DNA of 64,000 nucleotides from Paraburkholderia aromaticivorans. GTDB taxonomy: Bacteria; Pseudomonadota; Gammaproteobacteria; Burkholderiales; Burkholderiaceae. The stretch lies in assembly GCF_012689525.1 (NCBI RefSeq), contig NZ_CP051516.1, forward strand, positions 1,860,001-1,924,000, in the 5' to 3' direction. Shown here piece after piece: positions 54,357 through 63,951 of this stretch (the first letter of the stretch is position 1; each line of letters opens with the position of its first letter). Below the pieces are notes generated by a model. That model saw nothing but the letters and a program-made list of their open reading frames with translations. It was not told the DNA's origin and searched no databases. A program made the position numbers and the translations under genes.

Positions 54357-55610
54357 TCAGAAATTGCCGTTGGCGAAGCGGGCGATCGGGTCGTCGTTGG
54401 TTTGCGTGGGGGCCGGCATGCCGCGCGAGCCTGTCGAAGCCCGCATGATCTGCACGCTGCCATTCTCATCGGCTTGCTGCGCCTGCCGAGCTTGACGCGC
54501 GGCAACGGACGCGGGCGGCGGTGGCTCGAACGCCTCGGCGGCGGCGTCGATTGGATCGGGCGCGCGGGAGGTCGCCATCGGCGGAGCCGTGCGTGAAGCG
54601 GCCGACTGTTGTTGAGCGGGTGCGCCGGCGTTGGCGTCATAGGCGCTGGCTTGAGCGGCCGGAACCGGCGTCGGCGACACCGCGCCTGCCGCACGCGCCT
54701 GCATCTGCGCCGCGCTCAGGCCCGGCGGTGGTGGTTCGAACGGATCGGTTTGCGGCGTCGCCGCGGTCGTTGTCGGTTGCGCCTCAGTGGTCAACGGCGA
54801 GCGTGGTGTCGCCACGACGCGGGCTGTCTGTTGCGATTGCGATTGGGGTTGCAGCGCGCCTGCGGCATAAACCGGCGGCTGTGTAGCTGTCTTCGCCGAC
54901 GTCGGCGCCACGGTCGCCGCCTTACCTGCATACGCCGGCGCACCTGCCGTCCCCGCGGCACCCGCCACCCCCGCATACGTTGGCGCCGCCGTCTGCGCCA
55001 CCGGCGCGACGCGTTCAGGCTGCGGCGTCGCCGCCTGATAGCTCGGCGTATCGAACGGCGCCGGTGTCGCGGCCGGCCCGGCCACGCGGCGGATCCCGTC
55101 GAAACGCTTGGCCCAATACGGATTGGTCAGATAGTCGAGCCGCACCGTGCCGCCGGTCGACGGCGCGTTGACGAAGCGCAGCTTGCCCACATAAATGCCG
55201 ACGTGCGAATGCGCGCGCCCCGTCGTATTAAAGAAAATCAGGTCGCCCGGCGCGATCTCTTCCGGTTCGATCGATTCGCCGCGCCCGCTCATGTCCGCCG
55301 TCGTGCGCGGCAGATTCACGGACGCCGCACGCGAAACCACATAGCGAACCAGTCCGCTGCAATCGAAGCCACTATCCGGCGTATTCCCGCCCCAACGATA
55401 TGGAATGCCGACGAGACTCATCGCCTGAATCGAGATTTCTTCGCGGCCGATGCTGTGATCGACGAAATTCGGGAAGCCGGGCGGCGGAGCATGATAAGCG
55501 CCGTTCGCCACCACGACCGAACTGCCCGAGCGCGACGACGTCTTCTGCGGTGTGCCGGCACAGGCGGCGAGCAGCAGAACGGTCAGCAGCGAAAAGGCGA
55601 GTCGGCGCAT
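54357..55610 (-). CDS. NlpC/P60-family cell-wall hydrolase, lipoprotein
   Basis: 417 residues. Lipobox Cys 17 (LLAACAG). The C40 domain spans about 55-165 with catalytic C84 (GFDCSGLV) and H136 (HSHVGIYVG). A 240-residue Pro/Ala/Thr-rich tail follows, unusual for the family. Hydrolyses peptide stems of peptidoglycan, anchored to the outer membrane. Single gene. Confidence 0.88.
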   Translation of the reverse strand: MRRLAFSLLTVLLLAACAGTPQKTSSRSGSSVVVANGAYHAPPPGFPNFVDHSIGREEISIQAMSLVGIPYRWGGNTPDSGFDCSGLVRYVVSRAASVNLPRTTADMSGRGESIEPEEIAPGDLIFFNTTGRAHSHVGIYVGKLRFVNAPSTGGTVRLDYLTNPYWAKRFDGIRRVAGPAATPAPFDTPSYQAATPQPERVAPVAQTAAPTYAGVAGAAGTAGAPAYAGKAATVAPTSAKTATQPPVYAAGALQPQSQSQQTARVVATPRSPLTTEAQPTTTAATPQTDPFEPPPPGLSAAQMQARAAGAVSPTPVPAAQASAYDANAGAPAQQQSAASRTAPPMATSRAPDPIDAAAEAFEPPPPASVAARQARQAQQADENGSVQIMRASTGSRGMPAPTQTNDDPIARFANGNF

Positions 55611-55756
55611 GAAGACGAGGAGAGCGGTAAAAGCCCATTTAACGGCGAACGATGTCGGGATGGTAGCCCTTGGGCCCTTCCTCCGGCAAGAATTCTTGAC
55701 AAATTACTTGAAGTTCGTGCGCTAAGTGTTGCCCGGCGGGAACGCGCGGCCAAGAA

Positions 55757-55792
55757 AAAAGCCGCGTCCGGACTACTCCGGACGCGGCTTTT
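55757..55792. terminator. Bidirectional terminator between phoH and nlpC-type gene
   Basis: 16-bp stem AAAAGCCGCGTCCGGA/TCCGGACGCGGCTTTT with CTAC loop; A- and T-runs on the two sides allow termination either way. Confidence 0.9.
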
Positions 55793-55815
55793 GCTTAAAG
55801 CTAGCTAACTGAAAC

Positions 55816-57666
55816 TTAAAGAATTTCCGACGCGTAGTCGGCAAGGCGCGAACGCTCGCCACGCGCCAGCGTCACATGTCCGCTGTGCGCCCAACCCTTG
55901 AAGCGATCGACCACGTACGTCAGGCCCGAACTGCCTTCCGTCAGATAAGGCGTATCGATCTGCGCGATGTTGCCCAAGCAGATGATCTTCGTACCGGGAC
56001 CCGCGCGCGTGACCAGCGTCTTCATCTGCTTCGGCGTCAGGTTTTGCGCTTCGTCGATAATCAGATACTTGTCCACGAACGTGCGGCCACGCATGAAGTT
56101 CATGCTCTTGACCTTCAGGCGCGAGCGAATCAGTTCCTGCGTCGCGGCGCGGCCCCATTCGCCGGCTGCGTCGTCGGTTTTCTGCAGGACTTCGAGGTTG
56201 TCATCGAATGCACCCATCCACGGCTGCATTTTTTCCTCTTCCGTACCCGGCAGGAAGCCGATGTCTTCGCCGACCGGCACCGTCGCGCGCGTCACGATGA
56301 TCTCGTTGTAGCGCTTGTCGTCCAGCACCTGTGCGAGGCCGGCGGCGAGCGCGACCAGCGTCTTGCCGGTGCCGGCCTGACCCAGCAGCGTGACGAAGTC
56401 GATCTCCGGATTCATCAACAGGTTCAGCGCGAAGTTCTGCTCGCGGTTGCGCGCCGTGATGCCCCACACGTTGTTCTTGTGGTGGCCGTAGTCGCGCAAG
56501 GTTTGCAGCAGCGCCGTCTTGCCGTTCAGCTCGCGCACCAGCGCGTGAAACGCCGGCTCGCCGTTTTGCGGCTCGAGATAGACGAACTCGTTGACCAGCA
56601 TCGAGGCGCACAGCGGACCTGTGACACGGTAGTACGTCGTACCGGTCTTGGTGTCCTGCCAGCTCTCCATGCCCTTTGCGTGCTTGGTCCAGAAATCCTG
56701 CGGCAGCGCGCGGATGCCGGAATACAGCAGATCGCTGTCTTCGAGCACCTGGTCGTTGAAGTAGTCTTCAGCGGGCAGGCTGAGCGCATGCGCCTTGATG
56801 CGCATGTTGATGTCTTTCGACACCAGCACGACCTGGCGATCCATCCGGTCGCGCTGCAACGCGCGCACCACGCCGAGGATCTGGTTATCGGCCTTGCCTT
56901 CCGGCAGGCCTTCCACCGGCTCGATGGCGTTGAGCGTGGTCTGGAAGTACAGACGCCCGGAAGCCTCGCGGCTGCCCAGACGGGCCAGCGAAATGCCGTC
57001 GGATATGTTGCCGGCGTTCGCCACCAGCGCGTCGAGCGTGCGGCTCACCTGGCGAGCGTTGCGCGCGACTTCCGACATGCCTTTCTTGTGGTTGTCGAGT
57101 TCCTCCAACGTCATCATCGGCAGATAGACGTCGTGTTCCTCGAAACGGAACAGGCAGCTCGGGTCGTGCATCAGCACGTTCGTGTCGAGCACGAAGAGCT
57201 TCTGGATTTCAACCGGCTCGGTGCCCGCGCCGCGTTTCTTGGTGGTGCCACGCGTGCTCGGCGCGGCAGCCGTGGGCGTGCTTGCTTCAGCCTGCTTCGC
57301 GCTCGGCGCGCGGGCGACGACAGGCTGCGCAGCCGGCTCGGCTTGCGGACGGCTAGCGGGAACCGGTTGCAGCAGTGCGGCGGTCTGCTTCGTTTTGCGA
57401 CCACGCGCCGGAGCAGCTTGTTCAGCGGATGCGGACGCAACTGCGGCAGCCGACGATGCCGGCACAGGCCGCAAGGTGGTCGCGGCATTGGCGGCGTGCG
57501 CCATCGGCGTGGCGACGTTCGCGCGGCCGTAATCGGCCGACTCTGCGGATTCCCCTTCGACAGCCTGCTTCTTCGCGGCGGAGCGCGCCGGGCTGGCGGC
57601 TTTGGCCTTGTATTCGTCAGGCGGCAGGAGATTGCCGAGCTTGCTGGGGGGGGTAGGCAAAGGCAT
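55816..57666 (-). CDS. PIN-PhoH fusion ATPase (PhoH2 type)
   Basis: 616 residues. A low-complexity N-terminus (about 1-150), a PIN RNase domain (from FVLDTNVLMHDPS about 160), then the PhoH ATPase with Walker A GQAGTGKT (about 427-434) and Walker B IIDEAQNLT. PIN-PhoH proteins are ATP-driven RNases/helicases. Start at MPLPTPPSK, preceded by GAGGGAAACC. Confidence 0.88.
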   Translation of the reverse strand: MPLPTPPSKLGNLLPPDEYKAKAASPARSAAKKQAVEGESAESADYGRANVATPMAHAANAATTLRPVPASSAAAVASASAEQAAPARGRKTKQTAALLQPVPASRPQAEPAAQPVVARAPSAKQAEASTPTAAAPSTRGTTKKRGAGTEPVEIQKLFVLDTNVLMHDPSCLFRFEEHDVYLPMMTLEELDNHKKGMSEVARNARQVSRTLDALVANAGNISDGISLARLGSREASGRLYFQTTLNAIEPVEGLPEGKADNQILGVVRALQRDRMDRQVVLVSKDINMRIKAHALSLPAEDYFNDQVLEDSDLLYSGIRALPQDFWTKHAKGMESWQDTKTGTTYYRVTGPLCASMLVNEFVYLEPQNGEPAFHALVRELNGKTALLQTLRDYGHHKNNVWGITARNREQNFALNLLMNPEIDFVTLLGQAGTGKTLVALAAGLAQVLDDKRYNEIIVTRATVPVGEDIGFLPGTEEEKMQPWMGAFDDNLEVLQKTDDAAGEWGRAATQELIRSRLKVKSMNFMRGRTFVDKYLIIDEAQNLTPKQMKTLVTRAGPGTKIICLGNIAQIDTPYLTEGSSGLTYVVDRFKGWAHSGHVTLARGERSRLADYASEIL

Positions 57667-57850
57667 GGTTTCCCTCGAATTAATCGGGTCACATATCGTG
57701 CGCCGCCTGTCGCATTCTGCCGGTGCCAGTGAGTGCGCACGCAGATTGCGCCCGGAGGCGCGCATTCGGTCTAGAGATGCCGGTTCGCCTGGTCTTCGAT
57801 CGGCTCCTTAACGGATGCGCGTGGCCGAGTGAACGAACGGCTGCGCGCAA

Positions 57851-57892
57851 TTAAAAAAGCCGCCGCCCCGGCGTACGGGGCAAGCGGCTCGC
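57851..57892 (-). terminator. Terminator after the peroxiredoxin gene
   Basis: On the minus strand AGCCGCTTGCCCC pairs with GGGGCGGCGGCT, followed by TTTTTTAATT, 130 nt past the bcp stop. Confidence 0.8.
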
Positions 57893-58019
57893 CTACAGTG
57901 CTCGCGTTGCACCTCGCGACTCCGACGGAACCCAGGAAACGGGAAGCGGCCGTCAAGTCTGGCGCAGCGGCAAAAATTTGGGGTGTACAGGCACTCATTG
58001 CAACCCAATATAACGCGCC

Positions 58020-58481
58020 TCAAAGCGCTTGTACAGCCTCCAGAATATCGTCGACGTGGCCCGGCACTTTCACGCCGCGCCACTCCTGGCGGAGCACGCC
58101 TTCAGCGTCGATGAGGAACGTGGAGCGTTCAATCCCCCGTACTTCTTTGCCATACATTTTCTTCATTTTGATGACGTTGAAGAGCGCGCACAGCGTTTCC
58201 TCGGGATCCGAGATCAACGGGAAGGGCAATTCGAGCTTTGCCTTGAAGTTGTCATGCGAGCGCAGGCTGTCGCGCGACACGCCGAGGATTTCCGCGCCGG
58301 CCTTCTTGAACTTCGGATACAGATCGCGGAACTGCAGACCTTCGGTCGTGCAGCCCGGCGTGTTGTCCTTCGGATAAAAATACAGCACCACCTTCTTGCC
58401 CCGCAGCTTGGACAGCGTGATCTCGCCACCGGTAGCGGGGGCGGTGAAGTCGGGGATGGGTTGGTCGACTGCAATGGGCAC
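58020..58481 (-). CDS. bcp: Thioredoxin-dependent thiol peroxidase (BCP-type peroxiredoxin)
   Basis: 153 residues from a GTG start (CCGGAG upstream), reading VPIAVDQPIPDF. Peroxidatic Cys is C44 in NTPGCTTEG. The position of the second Cys of E. coli Bcp (C50) is Leu here, so resolution must use another Cys or an external thiol. Reduces peroxides. Confidence 0.9.
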   Translation of the reverse strand: MPIAVDQPIPDFTAPATGGEITLSKLRGKKVVLYFYPKDNTPGCTTEGLQFRDLYPKFKKAGAEILGVSRDSLRSHDNFKAKLELPFPLISDPEETLCALFNVIKMKKMYGKEVRGIERSTFLIDAEGVLRQEWRGVKVPGHVDDILEAVQAL

Positions 58482-58622
58482 GAGGTTCTCCGGTTGTGAT
58501 GGCCTGCGCCGGATGAGTGCGGCGGCGTCGGCCTGGCATCGAGACTTGGGGGAGGGGCGGCCGGCGCGCGGCATGCTCTCGCGCGGCGGCGGGTCTGTCA
58601 GGGCCGGCTGCGGATCGACCAG

Positions 58623-59516
58623 TCAGGGCTGGACAATCAACTCGCCGGAGCGCCCTGGAATTTCGCCCCATGTAACAGGGTACGATGGCAGCGTGCTGCG
58701 GTCTAGCGTCGCGTAGTAATCACCCATCGTCGCGAAGGTGTGGCCTTGCGCGCGCCAGCCTTCCAGAAGCTGCTCGAAGATCGGCGCGAGCTTTTGCCCT
58801 TCGAGTTCCGCGTGCAGCGTGAACACCTGGTCGTGCGGATTGTTTTCCGTGTGCTTCAACATCCATGCGGCGACGTTGTGCGCTTCGACACCGTCCACGC
58901 CGAGCACTTCGTCGAGCGTGGGCAGCGTGGTGGGCATCTGCACATGCGAGAGCGTACGGCCGTCGAGCACCGGCAGATACGGCGAGTGGCCCCGTCCGTC
59001 GGACGCGTAGTGCATGCCCCAGGCGTCGATCTGTTCGAACGCATGGCCGTTCATTTGCCAGCCCGCCGCGCCATGGGTGACCGGCGGCGCGCCGAACACC
59101 TCGACAAAACGGTCGTGGCTTTGCTGCATCTGCGCCGCCGTCCATGCGCGATCTTTCGTGCGCACGTTGTCCTGCCAGTAGACGTGATCCCACGTATGAA
59201 TGCCGCATTCGAAGCCGGCTTCATGGATCGCGCGCATCTCCGCCGAGGCCTTGGCGCCGATGTCCGGACCGGGCAGCAGCACGCCGTACATCAACTGCTT
59301 GACCCCGTAGTGTTCGACCACCGAAGTGCGCGACACTTTCTTCAGAAAGCCCGGCCGCAGCACGCGGCGCATTGCCCAACCGGTGTGGTCGGGCCCGAGG
59401 CTGAAGAGGAAGGTGGCGCGCGCCTTGAAGCGGTCGAAAATGCGTGCGAGGTTCGGCACGCCTTCGCGGGTGCCGCGCAGCGTGTCGACGTCGATCTTCA
59501 GGACGATGCGAGCCAA
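58623..59516 (-). CDS. arnD: 4-deoxy-4-formamido-L-arabinose-phosphoundecaprenol deformylase
   Basis: 297 residues, NodB-type polysaccharide deacetylase fold: LKIDVDTLRGTREGVPNL, GIHTWDHVYWQD, FGAPPVTHGAAGWQMN. Removes the formyl group from the lipid-linked sugar. Last gene of the arn cluster seen here, 10 nt after the decarboxylase gene. Confidence 0.92.
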   Translation of the reverse strand: MARIVLKIDVDTLRGTREGVPNLARIFDRFKARATFLFSLGPDHTGWAMRRVLRPGFLKKVSRTSVVEHYGVKQLMYGVLLPGPDIGAKASAEMRAIHEAGFECGIHTWDHVYWQDNVRTKDRAWTAAQMQQSHDRFVEVFGAPPVTHGAAGWQMNGHAFEQIDAWGMHYASDGRGHSPYLPVLDGRTLSHVQMPTTLPTLDEVLGVDGVEAHNVAAWMLKHTENNPHDQVFTLHAELEGQKLAPIFEQLLEGWRAQGHTFATMGDYYATLDRSTLPSYPVTWGEIPGRSGELIVQP

Positions 59517-59526
59517 GGATCAGCCC

Positions 59527-60573
59527 TTATTGCTGTTCGACGAGCGCGCGCGCTTCGCCGACGTGGCCGCGATACGCTTCGAAAATCTTGCGCAGTGCTT
59601 CGTCGAAGGTCGACTTCGGTGCCCAGTCGAGTTCCTGCATCGTGTTGTCGATCTTCGGCACGCGGTTCTGCACGTCCTGATAGCCCGCGCCGTAGTACGC
59701 GCCCGACGAGGTTTCGACCAGTTGCACCTGCTTGGCCGTTTCCGCGTATTCCGGGAATTCGGCGGCGAGCGTCAGCATCTTGTGCGCGAGTTCACGCACC
59801 GAGAAATTGTTGGTCGGGTTGCCGATGTTGTAGATCTTGCCCGTGGCGATGCCGTCCTTGTTCTCGATGATCTTCATCAGCGCGCCGATGCCGTCGTCGA
59901 TATCCGTGAACGCACGCTTTTGCGCGCCGCCGTCCACGAGGCTGATGTTCTCGCCGCGCACGATATGGCCGAGGAACTGCGTGACCACGCGCGAGCTGCC
60001 TTCCTTCGGCGTGTAGATCGAGTCGAGGCCCGGGCCGATCCAGTTGAACGGACGGAACAGCGTGAAGTTCAGGCCTTCCATGCCGTAACCCCAGATCACG
60101 CGGTCCATCAACTGCTTGGAGCAGGCGTAGATCCAGCGCGGCTTGTTGATCGGGCCGTACGTCAGTTGCGATTCTTCCGGATCGAACTGCTCGTCCGTGC
60201 ACATGCCGTAGACCTCGGAGGTGGACGGAAACACGAGGTGCTTGCCGTACTTGACGGCCGAACGCACGATCGGCAGGTTCGCCTCGAAATCCAGTTCGAA
60301 CACGCGCAGCGGCTGCTTCACGTACGTGGCGGGCGTGGCGATCGCGACCAGCGGCAGGATCACATCGCACTTCTTGACGTGATATTCGACCCACTCCTTG
60401 TTGATCGTAATGTCGCCTTCGAAGAAGTGCATCCGTTCATGATTGATGAGGTCGCCCAGACGTTCGGTCTGCATGTCCATCCCGAACACTTCCCAGTCGG
60501 TCGTTTCGAGAATGCGCTTGGACAGGTGATGGCCGATGAAGCCGTTCACACCCAGAATCAGGACTTTTTTCAT
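59527..60573 (-). CDS. arnA: UDP-glucuronate decarboxylase (ArnA C-terminal half as separate protein)
   Basis: 348 residues, SDR/epimerase fold: [71 protein letters not shown]. Corresponds to the decarboxylase domain of E. coli ArnA, which oxidatively decarboxylates UDP-GlcA to the 4-keto sugar. Here it is a separate gene, coupled by ATGA to the formyltransferase. Confidence 0.9.
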   Translation of the reverse strand: MKKVLILGVNGFIGHHLSKRILETTDWEVFGMDMQTERLGDLINHERMHFFEGDITINKEWVEYHVKKCDVILPLVAIATPATYVKQPLRVFELDFEANLPIVRSAVKYGKHLVFPSTSEVYGMCTDEQFDPEESQLTYGPINKPRWIYACSKQLMDRVIWGYGMEGLNFTLFRPFNWIGPGLDSIYTPKEGSSRVVTQFLGHIVRGENISLVDGGAQKRAFTDIDDGIGALMKIIENKDGIATGKIYNIGNPTNNFSVRELAHKMLTLAAEFPEYAETAKQVQLVETSSGAYYGAGYQDVQNRVPKIDNTMQELDWAPKSTFDEALRKIFEAYRGHVGEARALVEQQ

Positions 60574-61505
60574 TGATGACGGGGAGTTTGGATGAGCTGG
60601 GCAAATTCGGCCGGAGTGACGACAGCCTCGCTGCCGTCGTGCTGGTGCCGCAATTCGTGGATGGCGATCGCGCGGCCGTCGCCGCATATCGCGAAAACGG
60701 CATTATCGCTTACGTGCAGGCCCGGGGGCAAATCCGAACGAAGCGCGCCGGGCGCGGCCAGCCGCGCGCGCGTGACGATGAAACGCCGCTCGCCGAGGTC
60801 CGTAAAAGCGCCGGGATAGGGCGGCGCGACCGCGCGGATCAGGTTGTAGACCTGCTGCGCCGATTGCGTCCAGTCGATGCGGCCGTCTTCCGGCTTGCGT
60901 CCGCCGTAGTAGCTGCCGTGCGCGAGATCGTTCGGCAGACGCGGCGCCTCGCCCGCCAGCAGGGACGGCAGCACGCGCCACAGCGTTTGCTCGGCGGCCA
61001 CCGTGACCTTGTCGAACACTTGCGCGGCGGTGTCGTCGGGCAGGATCGGCACCGGCGTTTGCGCGAGGATCGCGCCCGCGTCCGGCTTGGCGGCCATTTC
61101 GTGCAGCGTCGCGCCGGTTTCCGTTTCGCCGTGAATCACCGCCCAGTTGGTCGGCACACGGCCACGGTATTTCGGCAGCAGCGAGCCGTGCATGTTGTAA
61201 GCGCCCCGTGCGGCGAGCGCCAGCACGTCGACCGGCAGCATGTGACGGTAGTAGAACGAGAAGATGAAGTCCGGATGCGCGGCGCTCACCGCGGCGCGCA
61301 GTTCGGGGCTCTTCGGATCGTTCGGCGTGACGACCGGAATGCCGTGCTCGGCCGCGACCGAGGCGACGCTGCCGAACCAGATGTTTTCGGTCGGGCTGTC
61401 TTCGTGCGTGACAACGAGCGCCACGTCCACGCCGCGCGCGAGCAGCACCTGCAGGCAGCGCACGCCGACGTTGTGATACGCGAATACGACAGCGCGTGGC
61501 TTCAT
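60570..61505 (-). CDS. arnA: UDP-L-Ara4N formyltransferase (ArnA N-terminal half as separate protein)
   Basis: 311 residues, formyltransferase fold: [35 protein letters not shown] (catalytic Asn/His), [14 protein letters not shown] (Asp). Formylates UDP-4-amino-4-deoxy-L-arabinose. In enteric bacteria it is fused to the decarboxylase; here the genes overlap by 4 nt, as does the boundary with arnC. Confidence 0.9.
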   Translation of the reverse strand: MKPRAVVFAYHNVGVRCLQVLLARGVDVALVVTHEDSPTENIWFGSVASVAAEHGIPVVTPNDPKSPELRAAVSAAHPDFIFSFYYRHMLPVDVLALAARGAYNMHGSLLPKYRGRVPTNWAVIHGETETGATLHEMAAKPDAGAILAQTPVPILPDDTAAQVFDKVTVAAEQTLWRVLPSLLAGEAPRLPNDLAHGSYYGGRKPEDGRIDWTQSAQQVYNLIRAVAPPYPGAFTDLGERRFIVTRARLAAPGALRSDLPPGLHVSDNAVFAICGDGRAIAIHELRHQHDGSEAVVTPAEFAQLIQTPRHQ

Positions 61506-62545
61506 GGATTCGGGCCCTGATCGAGGAGCGGCGCGGCCTGCACGGCCTGCACGACGGCCTGGCGCGGCGCTTCGGTCACGGTCGTGCCGTCGCGCTGTTC
61601 GAGAATGGTCTGCACGAGGTAGCGCGGACGCGCGCGCACCTGCTGATAGATCCGGCCGATATATTCGCCGAGCAGGCCGAGCGCGAAGATGATCACGCCG
61701 AGCAGGAAGAAGGTGATAGCGAACAGCGTGAACACACCTTGCACTTCCGCGCCGATGATGAAGCGCCGAATCAGCAGCAGCACGAACAGCGCCGCGGAGC
61801 CGAGCGACAGGATCACGCCGATGAACGACAGCCATTGCAGCGGCACGACCGAGAAGCCGGTCACGAGATCGAAGTTCAGGCGGATCAGCGAATACAGCGA
61901 GTACTTCGATTCGCCGGCAAAACGCTCCTCGTGCGCGACCTCGATTTCGACCGGATTCTGCGCGAAGGTGTAGGCGAGCGCCGGGATGAACGTGTTGATT
62001 TCGCCGCAGCGATTGATCGTGTCGATGATGTGCCGGCTGTATGCGCGCAGCATGCAGCCCTGGTCGGTCATCTTGATGCGGGTGATGCGCTCGCGCAGCC
62101 GGTTCATCGCGCGCGACGCCTTGCGGCGCCACAGGCTGTCCTGGCGTTGCAGGCGAATCGTGCCGACATAGTCGTAGCCTTCGCGCATCTTGTTGACCAG
62201 CTTGCTGATTTCTTCCGGCGGATTCTGCAGGTCGGCGTCGAGCGTGATGACGATCTCGCCGCGCGATTGCTCGAAGCCCGCCAGAATCGCCATGTGCTGG
62301 CCGTAGTTGCCGTTCAGCAGAATCACGCGGGTCGTGTCGGGACGCGCGCGGAACTGTTCGGCGAGCAGGGCGGCGGATTTGTCGCGGCTGCCGTCGTTGA
62401 TAAAGATCACTTCATAACCGGTGCCGAGGGCGTCGAGCGCCGGATACAGGCGCGCGAACAGTGCAGCCAGACCGGCTTCCTCGTTGTACACCGGGACGAT
62501 GACCGACACTTCCGGTGCGGCAGCGCGATGTTCCGAATAAATCAT
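61502..62545 (-). CDS. arnC: Undecaprenyl-phosphate Ara4FN transferase
   Basis: 347 residues, GT2 glycosyltransferase: VSVIVPVYNEEAGLAALFARL, ITLDADLQNPPEEI and two C-terminal membrane helices (about 230-300). Moves the formylated sugar to the lipid carrier. Overlaps the formyltransferase gene; 6 nt from arnB. Confidence 0.92.
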   Translation of the reverse strand: MIYSEHRAAAPEVSVIVPVYNEEAGLAALFARLYPALDALGTGYEVIFINDGSRDKSAALLAEQFRARPDTTRVILLNGNYGQHMAILAGFEQSRGEIVITLDADLQNPPEEISKLVNKMREGYDYVGTIRLQRQDSLWRRKASRAMNRLRERITRIKMTDQGCMLRAYSRHIIDTINRCGEINTFIPALAYTFAQNPVEIEVAHEERFAGESKYSLYSLIRLNFDLVTGFSVVPLQWLSFIGVILSLGSAALFVLLLIRRFIIGAEVQGVFTLFAITFFLLGVIIFALGLLGEYIGRIYQQVRARPRYLVQTILEQRDGTTVTEAPRQAVVQAVQAAPLLDQGPNP

Positions 62546-62551
62546 TTCCGC

Positions 62552-63703
62552 TTATTTTCCGTATTGTTCGCAAATTTCATTGACCGCGCGGCACACCCGC
62601 TCCACGTCGCCTTCGTTCATCAACGTGAAGAGCGGCAGCGTGACGTTGGTCGCGCCGAACTTCTCCGCATGCGGGAACATGCCTTCCTTGAAGCCGCGCG
62701 CGCGGTACAGCGAGAACAGGTGGATCGCCGGGTAGTGCACGCCCGAACCGATGCCGCGTTCTTTCAATTGACCCATGAAGCCGGCGCGGTCGATCGACAG
62801 TTTGTCGAGCGGCAGCGTGATCTGGAACATGTGCCAGTTGCTGTTTTCATGGTCAGCAAACGGCAGGCCGACTCCCAGTTTCAGCGCCGCGCCGCCTTCC
62901 AGACCCGCGAAATACGCGCGCACGAGCTTTCTGCGCTGCGCGAGGAAGCGCTCCAGATGCGGCAACTGGCCGAGGCCGACACGCGCGGCGACATCCGTCA
63001 GGTTGTACTTGCCGCCCAGCACGTCGCAGTCCATACCGTCGAAACCGGTGCGCGTGATGCCTTGCAGCCGGTATTTCTGCGCGAGGATCGCTTCTTCCTC
63101 GTTGTTCAGCACCAGCGCGCCGCCTTCGATCGAGGTCAGGTTCTTGTTCGCGTGGAAGCTGAACGAGACCATGTCGCCCAGCTTGCCGATGCGCTCGCCT
63201 TTCCACGTCGAGCCGAACGCCTGCGCGGCGTCTTCGATCACGCGCAGCTTGTGGGCGCGGGCGATCTCGTACAGACGGTCCATATCCACCGGCAGGCCCG
63301 ACAGATACACCGGAAGCAGCGCCTTGGTGCGCGGCGTGATGGCTTTTTCGAGCAGGTCGAGGTCGATATTACGGGTGGCCGGGTCGATGTCGACGAACAC
63401 CGGTGTCGCGCCGACTTCATAGATCACGTTGCTGGTCGACACCCACGAGGCCGGTGTCGTGATGACTTCGTCGCCTTCGCCCACGCCGGCGATACGCAGG
63501 CCGATTTCCAGCGTCGCCGTGCCGGAGTTGAACGTGCGCACCGGACGGCCGCCGCAGAACTCGGAAAGCGCCGCTTCGAACTTCTGGTTCTGCGGACCGG
63601 TGGTGATCCAGCCGGAGCGCAGCACGTCGGCGACGCCCTGAATCGTTTCCTCATCGATCTCGGGTTTGACAAAAGGCAAGAACGGGACTGTTGACTGGGT
63701 CAT
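62552..63703 (-). CDS. arnB: UDP-4-amino-4-deoxy-L-arabinose aminotransferase
   Basis: 383 residues, DegT/DnrJ/EryC1 fold PLP enzyme: LPFVKPEIDEETIQGV, GGRPVRTFNSGTATLE, PLP Lys in FSFHANKNLTSIEGGAL. Converts the 4-keto sugar nucleotide to UDP-Ara4N. First complete gene of the arn operon; start at MTQSTVPF. Confidence 0.93.
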   Translation of the reverse strand: MTQSTVPFLPFVKPEIDEETIQGVADVLRSGWITTGPQNQKFEAALSEFCGGRPVRTFNSGTATLEIGLRIAGVGEGDEVITTPASWVSTSNVIYEVGATPVFVDIDPATRNIDLDLLEKAITPRTKALLPVYLSGLPVDMDRLYEIARAHKLRVIEDAAQAFGSTWKGERIGKLGDMVSFSFHANKNLTSIEGGALVLNNEEEAILAQKYRLQGITRTGFDGMDCDVLGGKYNLTDVAARVGLGQLPHLERFLAQRRKLVRAYFAGLEGGAALKLGVGLPFADHENSNWHMFQITLPLDKLSIDRAGFMGQLKERGIGSGVHYPAIHLFSLYRARGFKEGMFPHAEKFGATNVTLPLFTLMNEGDVERVCRAVNEICEQYGK

Positions 63704-63951
63704 GAATGCTTCGCTCGATTGAAAGGGCGCAACCCGAAGGGCGCGAAGTACACCACACACTATGTGCGCAAACCCGGGCCGCGGCAAAAAAGGGCGCAAC
63801 CGCACAGCATACCGTGGCCAACCTTACGGATTCCTTGGGCGGGCGGGTTGTCCGCTTACGGTATCTTTTGCCGTCTGCATCTTCTCAGTCGGCGCTGGCG
63901 ATAAACAGTAATAAATTGTGTCCGGCACACCGTTGCCCCGGACCGCGGCAA

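Noticed and set aside
55876-57732. A 618-aa plus-strand frame opposite phoH
   Set aside because: Antisense to a clear PIN-PhoH gene with composition typical of shadow frames.
61496-63694. A 732-aa plus-strand frame opposite arnB/arnC
   Set aside because: It mirrors the minus-strand arn genes, is rich in Arg/His/Gln/Asp typical of antisense frames in high-GC DNA, and has no recognisable domain.
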